Positions 1 to 10,937 of a DNA stretch of 64,000 nt are shown piece by piece. The translations under genes were made by a program, and so were the position numbers. The notes under the pieces are model-generated. The model was not told the DNA's origin. It ran no database searches and saw only the letters and a list, made by a program, of their open reading frames with translations. The stretch's first letter is position 1; every line of letters begins with the position of its first letter. This stretch comes from Chondrus crispus (Eukaryota > Rhodophyta > Florideophyceae > Gigartinales > Gigartinaceae): positions 41,527-105,526 of the forward strand of contig NW_005179197.1 of assembly GCF_000350225.1 (NCBI RefSeq). Direction: 5' to 3'.

Positions 1-1736
1 CGGTTTTCGCAGTTCGAACCACCAGTGACGGTGACTTGATAAGTCGCCTGTATTACCAGGTCTTTGCTTTCCGATATAAGAGCAGCCAGAAGCTTCCGAT
101 TGGTGACGGATGAGTTTGTATCCCACCCTACAGTAGTGTCAGGGATCTTGGAAGCGGGGACGGATTCTGCATCGCTGTGCAAAAATCGAAAGGTCGATGA
201 CGAGTGAGAGCGATGGAAAGAGTCATGTTCACTCCAGTTAACCAGTAGAAAGAGGCCGCTCTCGAACATTTTGACCTTTGAGCGGTCCCGAGAGATTCGC
301 AAACAGTCGTTAATAATAGTGACGATCCTCTTGCATATGAACAGATGTTTGCGCCTAGTCGGGCAGGAGGAATCCGGAGGTAACTCGGCCTTCACGCACT
401 CGTGATGCATTCGCGGGGTGTGCAGCGTTTGCTTGTCCAAAACACCTGGTTGCAGCCAAGAAGGCTTCGTAGAAACATGAACATCAATTCCAATGCGGTC
501 AGCATCCCTATCAATAAAGGCTTTGGTTGTTGTAAATTCTGCCGCATATGCTCGTATACTTTCGTCGGAAAGATTTCTTGCGTTCATCACCGCACGTTTG
601 GCTGTACTGAAGCGAAAACTTGCATGCTTTTTGCCCAGTCCGTGTTTGAATTCTGAACGAGATTTGTTATGTTTGAGCCCGAACAAGAGAACGGTGACGA
701 CACGCGATGTCATCCGGGGGTCATCCTGGTTATTGTGATAGACATCCATAAACGAAGATAGAGTCTGTGCAAGCGATCTTGACACGGTATCCGCGTTCAC
801 TGCCGCATTGATTTCGATAATAACTGTGGGGTTGTCTTTGAGAGCGTCCTTTTCCAGGTTCTTAGTTGCAGCTTTCCGAGACCCTCCCTGCACCCTTGAT
901 CGAGATGGTGTTCGCGAACTACCTGCAGAGCTTTGAAGAATGAGGAGTTTGATGTCCTCCAAACTGGACGCCGTATTGGCATTGCTTTTCACTAGGTCCG
1001 ATAATGTGGCATTGCAGGTGGCCAGCTCTTCTGCCAACCTCTTGTGCATTGCCACTATGGATCGCTGCAACTCAGTGCTCTCAAGCGCGGATGAATTCGA
1101 TCGGGGTGGGTGCAAGGTAGGGTTCGAACGTGCGGCAGGCTGTAACTCGGTGCTCTCAAGCGCAGATGAATTCGACAGGGGTACCCGCACAGTAGGGTTC
1201 GAACGTGTGGCCTCAGTCTGAGCGGGTTTTAGTATTCGACGCTTCTCGGCGTTTCCAATTCTGGCCTGTAATGGCCATGGACGCCTCTTATGCGCGGACA
1301 CTGTACGTCGCAGACCTATGTTTCTTTGTGCTTCTTTTTGGGGGTTGGATGATGGCGAAGCTATGACTTCGAATGAAGGTCCCACAGAATCTGTCCAAAA
1401 TCGCAAACGGGAAGAACTCCGCCGTGTCTTAGCTGCACCGGAAGACGCTGGTGTGTGTGATTAAAGGGAAGAAGGTGGTGTAGTGTGAAGAGGTTGGCGT
1501 GGTGATGAAGGAGGCGACGACGTGTCTGGAGAAGGAGGTCGGTGAGATGCGAGACCGGCTGATTTCGCGCGAAGGGGTAACGAAGATCGCAGATTTGATG
1601 GAGGAGGACAAGCGGTGCGTTCGGAAGTCGAAATGTTTTCCTGGGGTGTGAGGAGTGCCTTCGAAGTTAAAGGGATGTCTTCGGAACCACTATGCGTAAA
1701 ACGCCGTACATACAGCCTGAAAGAATTGTCCATCAC
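1..1736 (-). CDS. Unrecognised gene, partial (3' end off the left edge), with one in-frame TAA
   Basis: Reading the minus strand from an ATG at 1736 gives a frame of 578 codons that is still open at the left edge. It is interrupted only by a TAA at 1461-1463. The N-terminal ~210 residues are Ser/Pro/Arg rich and include a duplicated 25-residue unit (DNA 1065-1214). A short helical stretch follows (around ELQRSIVAMHKRLAEEL), then a linker, then ~290 residues of ordinary globular composition (for example NPTVIIEINAAVNADTVSRS and LSDESIRAYAAEF). I do not recognise the family. No Met follows the TAA for a long way, so the stop is a nonsense mutation, a sequencing error, or lies in an unrecognised intron. 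Coding is supported by the length of the open frame and its composition, not by homology. Confidence 0.55.
1065..1214. repeat. Two-copy 75-bp tandem duplication
   Basis: Units 1065-1139 and 1140-1214 are close copies. The period is 75 bp, a multiple of three, so the minus-strand reading frame continues through both and encodes a duplicated segment (SNSSALESTELQ in each). Confidence 0.8.
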
Positions 1737-1974
1737 GTTGGGAAGCGCGGCTAACTCGAACTGCGACTGTTTGTGCAGATCACTTAACTGTTTCGCGGGA
1801 AACAGTTTTCAGAAGTATGTATGAGTTGATTGCAAAGACAGCTTACATCGTTAAATTTAAAAATATGTCTGTAAATATTAAAATTGGCAGAAAGTGTTGT
1901 ACACCGTCGCCCTCACCTTCCAACGCAAACGTCTCCTCGATTTGTGAGGCCCGCCCCCGTCCGGACCAAGAACA

Positions 1975-2925
1975 TCACAATCGCCGATTGGTGCCGCTGA
2001 AATGTCCGCCACCGTTGCGTCCCGCGCACGGCGTCCTGCTCTCTGTCACAGTGAAGCATCCAGCGCGGCCTATCGCGCATTCTACATGCCGGGCTTCCTT
2101 GCCCCCACTCTCCGTCCACGCTGTTTCGAAATGCTCTTTGTTCCTCGTGACATCTCCTAGGACGCAAATGAGGCGACGCCGTCGCGCAGCACGAGCATGG
2201 ACAGCTCCCTTCGCACCAAAGGTCAAATCCGCAGAGGCAATCTCAGGCTATCCTGCCATCCCGTCCTCCACAACTGTTCGGTCGAATAAGTCCAGCTGCT
2301 CACGAACCAGAGCCTCAGCATGACCAAGGTTGCCAATCAGGCGATAGCAATCAACAGCATCATTCGACTTTCTCGAAAAATCTCCATGGCTGATTTCACA
2401 AGCCCTATCCTTCCAACTGAAATGGCGAGCTCCTTCTTCAACTCCCATCGCGTTGGCAGAGCAGATGCGAACAAAAGCATGTTCTGCTCTGCCACAGCCG
2501 CATGCCTACCATCTTCATCCATTGACGCAATCGGGTCATCCACAAACCATGCTATCTCCTCCAGTTGCGACATGCATCGCTCCAAGTACCTCCCACGCTT
2601 ACGCTCAAACTTCACGCGCAGCATGAGAGCCTGCACTTGCACAATACTACTCGTTCCGAGCGGGACTGTCCTGTTCTGAAAAACAAGGTTCACGTATGAT
2701 GCCATCTCCTGTTTCGTCAATATGTGGGACGCATTGCGGGCCCGAACAACGGCGGCTTTCCCCAGCCCCAAAAGCCTGCCGGATCGGCGAGAGATGCTCC
2801 TTCTCCTCCGCCAACTTCACTTGCTCTTCTTCATCATCACTTTCGTTTCCCGCATCAGACGCCGTGACGACAAAATCCTTATCCCCAGTCAGTTGAAAGT
2901 AGCTCCACACGTCGTTATCATTCAC
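1975..2925 (-). pseudogene. TTC27: TTC27/EMW1-like TPR protein fragment, frameshifted
   Basis: Three minus-strand frames joined by shifts near 2770, 2375 and 2230 read through a pattern I know from TTC27 (yeast Emw1). There is a stretch with LMLRVKFERKRGRYLERCMSQ (shown in part), then LPTRWELKKELAISVGRIGL followed by VKSAMEIF, then DAVDCYRLIGNLGHAEALVR, then VLGDVTRN and an H/A-rich helix. In TTC27 the corresponding order is the LPxxWxLxxELA segment, the first TPRs, and the LLGD motif. Only about 300 of the usual 700-850 residues are present. The upstream part is cut off ~30 bp from the LTR at 2958, so the retroelement or a linked rearrangement removed the 5' end. TPR proteins of this family act in cell-wall integrity in yeast. 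The frameshifts make this a decayed copy, or less likely an intron-bearing gene. Confidence 0.6.
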
Positions 2926-2957
2926 AGGTGTAGCATAAACACCCCCAGCGATAGGTG

Positions 2958-3583
2958 TGTATGCACAGTTCGACCGAGACCCTTATCGAACGGGAAGACG
3001 GGGGTGAAGCAGGACACCAGTTAACGGCACCGGGCAGCGGGCCCGGGTAGCGTGGTAGAGCGGGAACGGGGAGGACGCCGGTACGCGCGAGCGGTTCGAC
3101 GCCTCGACGCCCCGGCGCGGTACTGGGCAACGATCCAGTACCGACGGGCGGAGGCAGAGCTGGCTCGTGGGCGTACCGCGCGCGCCCTCAACTCGCCCTC
3201 GGTGCCGCTCTAAGGTAGTTAGCGAGCGCTACCTCAGAATAAGCTTGACGGTCGGTGGGTGACAAGTCCTTGCTTGTCCTCGTCCACCGCCGCCGGTCCG
3301 CTCCATATTTAATGTACATAATAACCTATCATAGTAGTACAGTACCGATGTACTGTAGCGACGTACTGTAGCGGTCGGTCGACACTGTAATACTGTCAGC
3401 CATCGGGGCTGACAGTACACGGGTGTGCGCGTTCTTCGGTCCCGCGCGTACACGTGTACACGTGCGCCCCCTGTACTCGGGGGTACACGTGGTGGTACTG
3501 TAGAGCATCGAGCTCTACAGTACCCGATCCGATTCTGAGTTGATCTAATCTAAAATAGAGCCCCTAAGGGGGGTTATACTACA
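2958..3583 (-). repeat. 3' LTR of Gypsy element 1
   Basis: The plus-strand sequence starts TGTATGCACAGTTCG and ends TATACTACA, giving TG...CA ends, and it is followed directly by a C-rich tract (a polypurine tract on the minus strand). The block at ~3040-3180 aligns with 24335-24460, including GTGGTAGAGCGGGA and CTGACGGGCGGAGGC-type segments. The LTR contains perfect hairpins: 3391-3417 (11-bp arms, loop ATCGG) and 3494-3524 (13-bp arms, loop ATCGA). The boundaries are inferred, since no target duplication can be checked on a truncated element. Confidence 0.65.
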
Positions 3584-3620
3584 CGGCCCCCCCCCCTTAA
3601 GCGGGGACGTCCGCGTCCAC
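3584..3620 (-). promoter_or_regulatory. Polypurine tract with a duplicated pol 3' end
   Basis: Minus-strand reading gives a short coding remnant V-D-A-D-V-P-A-stop followed by a run of G abutting the LTR. The same arrangement (V-N-A-D-V-H-A-stop plus G run) is the true end of the integrase ORF at 9593-9626. This copy is in the correct place to prime plus-strand DNA synthesis. Confidence 0.6.
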
Positions 3621-3642
3621 GGGTGCTCGTAGAGCGGAAGCC

Positions 3643-6231
3643 ATGGCTGACCGTATAACCGATACGGTCCCTTCTACTCCCTCCCACGACCCCGCTCTCG
3701 GGTCGGCATTCCCGGTGTCCCGCTCCGCCCTCGTTTGCACGCGTGTCGATCTATCGCCCCTCTCTCTGGCGTCCCGAGACCTCGCCTACCCTTCGTCGCC
3801 GTCGGCTCGTTTCTGCCGTTTGGTCGTGCGTGCCCCCTCTGGGCTCGCCTTGAGCGTCGACCCGTCATTTCTTTCGGAGGGGTCTGTTCTTCTGCATCCG
3901 ACTTGGCGGGCACCCTTTTTTTTCCCTACCCAAAAGCCGGCCTACTCCCTCGTCTGCTGGATTGGCCCGCGTCCTTACGTCATCCATATGTCGCCCGTCG
4001 CTACCCCTGAGGGCGCCCCCGCGCGTCCTCCGCCGGCCCTTGGGATTGGATCGGACGCACCGGTCGTCTGCTCCCCGACCATGGATCACCCCACCCCCGT
4101 CCAGGAGGTGGCATCGCCGTCGCATTCGGCCGCTTTCAACCCTTCCGCGCCGCCGCTCGGGTGGCCTCCGAGGCCTCTCCGAAAGCCTCGAGAGACCCGA
4201 GCCTCTACAGTATCCGAGGAGTTGGATCCCTCGCCGCCCGTCGCTCCGCCGTTGGCTGCGCCGGTCAGTGGCGCGAGTGGTTCGCACGATGGGGAGCTCG
4301 CGGCATGGCCGAGGGATGGTTCGTACCGTCCCGTCGAGGGCTCTCACGGGGCCACTGGTAGATGTCGGCGTCCCGGGGCGCCGACACCTTTTTCCCGGCT
4401 CGGCAGGATCGTGGAGGAGGAGGTGTCCGACACCTCCACGCAGTGGCTGGGCGTTCCCTTGGAGCGGTCGATTCCGCTACCGCTCAGTCGCCTAAACTAC
4501 GCGTGGCGTCGGCACGCGCGGTCGGGCATCACCGTGGGTGAGCTCTTGGCGCGGGCGTGTTTGCGACCTGATCTACTCCGGATTCGCACCATATACGCAG
4601 GTGGCCGAGCTGAGGGGGCGTCCCTTGCCTTAGGGCACTTGCTATCTGAGGGTGACGGTGCCCCCTATCAAATTCCGGACGAGATACCCGGCGACAGGAC
4701 GTTCGTCTATAGTGTAGAGGAGGCCGAGTACGTCGACCGGATGTCGACGTACCTCTTCCATCGGGGCCGCCGAGATCCCCGTCGTTTCGTACTTTTGGAG
4801 GTAGCGGGGCTATACGTCAGCTCCCGTACTCGTGCCCATTCGAAGGCTCGGGCGGCCCTTCAAAATTCAGCCTGTTCCCTGATGGGCCTTCACCACATTG
4901 CGTTGGCGCCAACCGATTAGTCCGCGTATCGCGATTCTGCGGAGGAAGACGGACGCGTCTTCCCGTCAGCCGCGTTCGCCCCCGGTCTGTCCCGAAGCGA
5001 CTTTCCCGAGCTTCCCGCGGATATAGGGGAGGCACTCCTGTCGTTACGGGTGCATCCGTTACTCCCCTACACTCTGAGACATTTTGGCTTCGCTTGTAAT
5101 GACCCGGTACACCCGGCTTTCGCGGATCTGGTCTACAATTTCGAGTGCGAATGGGCGTGGTCCCTATGCACCGCCTTCATGGCCGAGGTTTCATTGCATG
5201 GTAGGGCTTTCGTGCAGCTCGTCGGCGTGCTGTCCTTCCTTGGTCGGGTCGCGCAGTCGCTTCCCGACCTGACCTTGCACCCCATGGAGCGCGGCTCCCC
5301 GCACGCCCCATGGTCCTCCTCCTTGGTTCTCGATCTTATGCACCGCGCCGTAACGGCGCCCGAGCGCAATCGGCGTTCTTGGACCGATTACAAAACCAGC
5401 ACCCGGAGCCTCTACTTGGCCTACGATTGGAAAGGGGATGCTTTCGTAGCGCGTCCCAGTCCGCTCGGGTCGGATCCCTCCCGGAGCAAGGGAGGCGTAG
5501 GGTCCATTGCCCGAGAAGCGCGCCGGAAGCGATACAGCGATTTGGATGGCGAAGCTCCGTCTGTCGCCTTCCGAGATGCACGTTCCCCACGTACTTCCCT
5601 CTTCCCTTCGGGGGAGGGGTACAGTGCCGCGGTAGGCGCTCCGTCGGCTCTCCCGCCCCCTCTTGGGGCCGACTCATGTCGTGACGTGAGTCCCAAGACC
5701 ACGTGCAGCCTCGATCTGAGTTACGACGAGATCATTGCTATCCCAGGGGTGGTCCGTGCTCTGGGCCGTTCGGTCGGCCGAGTTTGGCAAGTTGGAGGTC
5801 TCCTCCGGACACTGGCCGGTTGGTACAAAGAGCGGAGTAACGAGGCTCGTCGCCTCGGTGCACAACTCCGCCATGCCCAGGGGGAAATCGAGACCCTTCG
5901 TGAATCGGCGTCGCGCCAGAGCAGCATGCTACAGCACTTATCGGTCGAGCGCGATCGATATCGCCAGGAGCGAGACGACCTTCGGGCTTACCCTACACAC
6001 GTGCCTCTCCCTCAACTTCGGGACCCCTATGAGGGACGTGTGCACGACTCCTCGGTGGCCGGCGGACCAGCCGTCCCGTCCAACTCGCGTCCGGGGTGGT
6101 CCTCCCACCCGGAGATAGCGCTTCCGCCCCTCCACGAGATGGAGTCGGACGTGCCGTCGCACCCCAGCTACCGTCTCCCGGAAAGGCGTGCCCCCGGGTC
6201 TTCAGTGCCCTCCAACGGTACGAACCGTTGA
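3643..6231 (+). pseudogene. Long antisense ORF of the retroelement (~862 codons), TAG-interrupted; function unknown
   Basis: The frame starts at ATG 3643 and is open to 6231 except for a TAG at 4918-4920; the two halves are in the same frame. A diverged copy on the minus strand at 28989-30526 aligns across both halves (YQIPDEIPGDRTF versus YQVPDEIPCDRTF; ALAPTD-stop-S versus SLCPTDWSS), and there the stop position is TGG. So this is one protein, broken here. The first ~270 codons are Pro/Ser rich. Codons ~300-610 are the conserved part. Codons ~715-785 look like a coiled coil (SNEARRLGAQLRHAQGEIET), and the tail is Pro rich. It is transcriptionally opposite to gag-pol and begins 60 bp inside the LTR. 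No motif of gag, env, protease or transposase is visible to me. Calling it structural or regulatory would be a guess. Confidence 0.75.
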
Positions 6232-9200
6232 GCGTGCAAGCATAGCGACCGGCGCTCGACATCCCTAGTCATTTCCTTTCCCGTAAAGCCCCTAAGGCAA
6301 TTCCTCGCGAGTCTTTCTCCTACGCTCGCGGAAGACCTCCCCCTGGTCTGGACAAGAAAAAAAGGGGGGTCTCGGATTTGTTGCCGTCCCACCCCGCGTC
6401 CTTTCATGCTGTTCGAACATGGCTCTGTTCGTAGAGCAACGGGAGGCGCGAGAGTGAACGGCTCCTCTCGTACGACCGCAGCGTCCGATGCGCGGAGGTC
6501 CGTCCGGTGCGTGATCGGCATTCACAATTGCGCTCGCAACAGTCGCCTCATTGGCGGCGCCGTCCGCCAGCGGGCGAGTGCGCCGATGCGTAATCGTTCG
6601 TTACCCTTCTTTTTGCCGCTCGCCGTCGAGGTGAGGGCGCCAAGACGCGAAGTCCGTATTCTATCTGGCGCACCTCGCCTTCGGGGCCGGGGCGTCATCG
6701 CCGTCGGCTTTCGCCGCACGGTTGGCAGCATTATACCGGCGCGAGCGGGGGCGCTCCGGGGCCTGTGCCTCGGTTCGAGTGACGTCGCTCCTGTACGGGA
6801 GAGCCGCGCTTCGGGTCGTGTCGGGGGGAGGGGGTTCGTCGACGGATTAACGGGATGTCCGCGGTTGAGATGGGGAGTCGCGCTTCGGCTAAAATTAACG
6901 AGCTCCCATTGGCTGAGCCACTCCCGTTATCTTGCACAGAGCCAGAGCCGTCTAAAGTCCTCTGCGTTATCTTTTCCTTTCTGCATGCAGGGGTCCTCCT
7001 ATCACCATTGGCAACGGTGGCGCTTCCTGCCGCTTTTCTGGAAGCTCTCGTAAAGTCCTCATTGTCGCCGTTGTGACCTACGTAGGGTTAGTGAGCAGTG
7101 ACGTTCCGAGGTCCGAGTCTCCGCTCGGATAACGCCCTTCCTATGCTTCCACTCGTCACCAAAGGGAGCATTTCTTTCTTGACACGGCGTAGCGTGTCCC
7201 ATCGTAGCGTGATGGGGTATTGCCTGTTCCTCGCGGGCCTCCCGGCCCGAGCTGTCCTCGTTCCCCTATCAACGGAACCCGATCCCCGATTCGGTCGGAG
7301 TCGTCAATCGTTAAGTCCGCTTCTAACTCATGAGCCTGGTCGTACAGTGCCGTCTCGCGTTCGAACTACCCCCAGCGCCATACACACAGTGATACTATCC
7401 TCAACTGCCTTTCTTTGTGCCGGTTTGTCTTACGTTCTACGCCAGCGAAAAGCGCTTCGAAGGACCTCCTAGTTCGTCCACGCTCAGCTGATGGTCCGGG
7501 TCGATGGCTGCGTGAGCAGCTGCGTACGGGGCCGACATGCTCCCGGATTCGATAATCTACGTCATGATGTTCGCCGCAACCCTCAATCCGTGGCCGTCCT
7601 CGTCACCACCCGTACGCGGCGTGTGGTTCCGCATGAGGCCCGATTCGGGAGCGGTAACTGATTTTCTTTTGTAGACCCTCACAACCGACGGGCGATTGGC
7701 AAGCGGCCTCGTGGCCACAAAGGCGATCTAGCCCCTCGCGTGTAAACGGTCAAATCGGTTCGGTGCATTCCCGCAAAGGGCGAAGGCTTGCCCGTTTCGA
7801 CGGGGGTGGCGGGGCGAAATTCCCTCTGACCGTGCTCCAGCGTGGTGCTCGCCGTGAGCGAGAGACGGAGCTCTGTTGGGACGTCGTGTCTTTCGGGTCG
7901 CTGCCTGGAGGAGTGGAGGAGTGAGCATCTCTACGCCCTCTCGCGGCCGGTGCCGCGAATACGACATTGGAAGTCGTGCTTGTGCTCTGTAGGGCGTCCC
8001 CAGTCCCTTGCCGCGGTCTCTTTCCGTCGCTTATCAATTCCCACGCTCAGCGGCATCCCTTTTCGTCCTTCCCTCTCGCTGTCTGCCCGTGCAGTCGGTT
8101 GCGAGACGACGTCGGCGTTGCCTCCGGTTTGCACTTGTGGACGACGGGTGCGAGCCGAGTTATTGGACTGTCTATCTGATCCCTACGAGGGGCATCGTCA
8201 TGCGCGACGGATCGCGGCGTCTTGTTTCGCCGAGGCTCGGGCGAGCGTCATCCTCCGCTTCGCTCTGAGCTATCCGCGGCGCTGTCCCTTTTGTCGCGAT
8301 CCGCTTTGCCAGAGTGGCGTCTTATGTTGGACGTCTGCCGTCTGCCACAGGGCGCGCGCGCGTCATCGCGGCGAGGGGTCGGTTCGTGGGTTCGTGCTCG
8401 CAAAGACAGAGAGGTTAGTGACGTAGGATCCCGTGGGGAGGTGTCTTCCAGCGCTGTTCGCCGTCGGCAGAGCCCGGGTGGTTCGCAGCATCTTCTAGCG
8501 CCCCCGGCGGTGGCGCGCGCTCAACGCCGACGCGTTACGCGCGTGCTCTACCCCGGGAAGGCGTCGGTTCCTGATCGTGTGTTGAAGGGTCCGTAACGGC
8601 GGGTCTTGTGGGGTACGCGTCTCCAAGCGCCTTCCGCCTTTGGCAGTGGGAGTCGGATGGGCGGGGGCTATTTGTGCTTCTCTCCTCACCGAGTGTGGCC
8701 GGCCAGACCTCCGTTGAGCACGGGGGAGGGACGGCCCGTCGTCTGAGATGTCGGGGCACCCGCTCGAAGCGGGCGCACGCGACCACCTCACGCCCGCTTC
8801 GCTTCCCGGTCAGGGGGCGGACGTGTGTAACTTCTTGCGATTCATTGTACCCCCGGGCCGCGCCGTCCGCCTTTTCTTTGCTTATCGTATGGCGTGCAAT
8901 ATCTGTGCACGCCGCGCACGTGCGGCTGTAATTTTTCTCCCTTAATTTTTTCGTTGTTTTCGGGGTATGGTGGCGGCAGTGGTTTGATGATGACGCAATC
9001 AGTGTTGTGGCATGGCGCGCGCCTCTGGCGTCGCTCACGTGTCACGTTCTCCTCCCCTGCAATTTTCCTTATTACGGGGCCTGTCTCGGCGGCGGGTTTT
9101 TGGGGTATCTCGGGCCTGCGTGCGGATATCACTGTTCCCCGGATCGCGTTGCTCGCGCTTGCTTGCTCTTAATCAACTGCCCTGCCGCGCGTTCACCCGA

Positions 9201-9592
9201 CGCAGCTCGACCCTCTTGCTCATCTGTCGGAGCGTTTTGCGCTTTTTCTGGCGTTCTACCCCTATCGATAGGGTCGTGACCACGTCGTCCGTCGGGGGAT
9301 CGGACCAGGATGCGGACTGAGGGCTTGAAGTGAGCCCCAACCTTCTCGGTATTCCGAGACACAAGCGACGGGCATTCTGGTGGCTTACTCTGCCCACCGA
9401 GGGCTCTCGTGATTTCAGGCAGTTCGTACTGTCCTGTTCTTATGTCTCGCGTCCTTGACGTCCGAGAAGTCAAGGCGACTTGACTTGACTACGTCCCCGG
9501 CTGTGACCCTCCGATATGGTCCACTTTCCTCCTTCGCTTCCCCTTTTAGTCTGTTCGTGCAGGCTCGGGTCAATCCGCGAAGGAGCGGTTGA
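6232..9592. other. GC-rich internal part of element 1 with no supported gene
   Basis: About 3.4 kb between the antisense ORF and the end of pol. Many open frames of 60-215 codons occur on both strands, as expected in GC-rich DNA. They overlap each other, have biased Arg/Ser/Ala composition and show no recognisable motif. I could not find a copy elsewhere in the window to test them against. Confidence 0.6.
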
Positions 9593-9626
9593 GGGCCCCC
9601 CCTTAAGCGTGAACGTCCGCGTTCAC
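9593..9626 (-). repeat. Integrase 3' end plus internal polypurine tract (first copy)
   Basis: The motif contains the last seven integrase codons, the TAA stop and a G-run on the minus strand. It is a near copy of 3584-3620. The two copies bracket the module carrying the antisense ORF. Confidence 0.7.
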
Positions 9627-10937
9627 AGTTTGGGTGAGGTCCGTGCCGGTAGGTCTCCGGAGGCGTTGGGCGTAACGAGACACCAACTCCTCCGGGACGT
9701 GAGTCCGCGCAGTCCAAGTGGGCGCGTCGTAATCCGCCCACTTGATGAGGAACTCCGTAGTTCCGTCTTTCATGAATCGATGTCTCAGTAGCCGTTCGAC
9801 GGCATACTGCGTTCCCGCGGTGACCTTATCGGCGAGGTCCCGCCGGGTCGTCGTACTTGCTCGTGGCGCGTCTATCGGAGACGGCGCGTACACGCAGCGG
9901 TCGGCGGAGACTCGCTCGGTGACCCCATCACGATCGATCGTGATGATTCGGCGTTCATTGGCGAGCACGCGGTAGGGTCCGACAGCGGGCGAAGCGAGCT
10001 TGTTTGATGTCTTAGCCCTATCGGTGGGGTTGAGATATACGTATTCTCCGGGACGGAGCCGGGACTTAATACGTCGTATGCGCTTATCGAAGTCGCGCTT
10101 GTAGCGAGCCTGCGTCCGACGCAGGCTCCCGTAGGCCTTTTGGATAGTCGAGTCCAAGGTCGTGAGGAACTCGGCACATTGGTTCCCTCTATCGGAAGGG
10201 AGTCCGTCGCCGTCCGCCCGTCGGAGAGAGAACTCCGACGGTGGCCTGCTGAGCACGAGCTCAAACGGCGTGGTGCGTGTGGTGCGATGTACGTGGGAGT
10301 TGTACGCATACGTAAGCGGCCCCACGTACACATCCCAGTCGTCCTGGTGTTCACCCACGTAGTTTCGCAGCATCGAGGCGATTGTTCGGTTATATCGCTC
10401 GACTTGCCCGTTCGTCTGGGGGTGGTACGCCGAAGTGTACAAATTCCCCAGAACGCGGCACGTGCTGTGGAAGAACTTGGCATTAAACTGAGGGCCGTTG
10501 TCCGAAAGCAACGTGCGAGGGACGCCATACTTGAACACCCACGAGTTCCAGAACGCAACTGTGACCGTGTACGCTGTTATCGTGCGGAGCGCAACGACTT
10601 GCGTCAGCTTACTGAAGCGGTCCGTTATCACGAGCAGGAATCGTTTTCCTGTCTTCGTCTTGGGGAGCGGCCCCAAGGTGTCGATTGCGAGGCTCTCGAG
10701 GGGCCTCGTAGCTGGAAACAACCTCAATCGGTTGAGATGTTTCCTCAGCTTGACCCGGTTCATCGCGCAGGTTCGACACCCTCGCACCGTGGCTGCGACG
10801 TCTGCAGCCAGGTGGGGCCAGTAGTACTCGCATCGAAGTGCGTAGTACATACAGTTCTGGCCCGGGTGCCTCGCGATGGCCGGGTTGTGACACAGGCGAA
10901 GGAGCTTGGCGCGAAGCGTCCGAGGTACCACCACCTA
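9603..10937 (-). pseudogene. Gypsy 1 integrase with chromodomain
   Basis: From the N-terminus: zinc-binding HHCC region (H16, H23, C53, C56), then the catalytic core with Asp ~85 (LAIDTLGPLP), Asp ~145 (LLSDNGPQF) and Glu ~179 (HPQTNGQVERYN), then a GPYRVL-type C-terminal domain, and at ~375-425 a chromodomain (VERLLRHRF...EFLIKWADYDAPTWT). The D-to-E spacing is 33 residues, two fewer than the usual 35. Integrase inserts the cDNA, and chromodomains steer it to modified chromatin. The domain is in frame with the RNase H part upstream but separated from it by TAG at 10935-10937. This is the longest intact piece of the element. Confidence 0.85.

Noticed and set aside
4918-4920. TAG as a readthrough or reassigned codon
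   Set aside because: Stops in this window are TAG, TGA and TAA and accompany frameshifts, which fits decay. Intact copies would be needed to argue for recoding.
6406-9320. Many plus- and minus-strand ORFs of 60-215 codons downstream of the antisense ORF
   Set aside because: GC-rich DNA keeps frames open by chance. The frames overlap on both strands, are Arg/Ser biased and have no motif.
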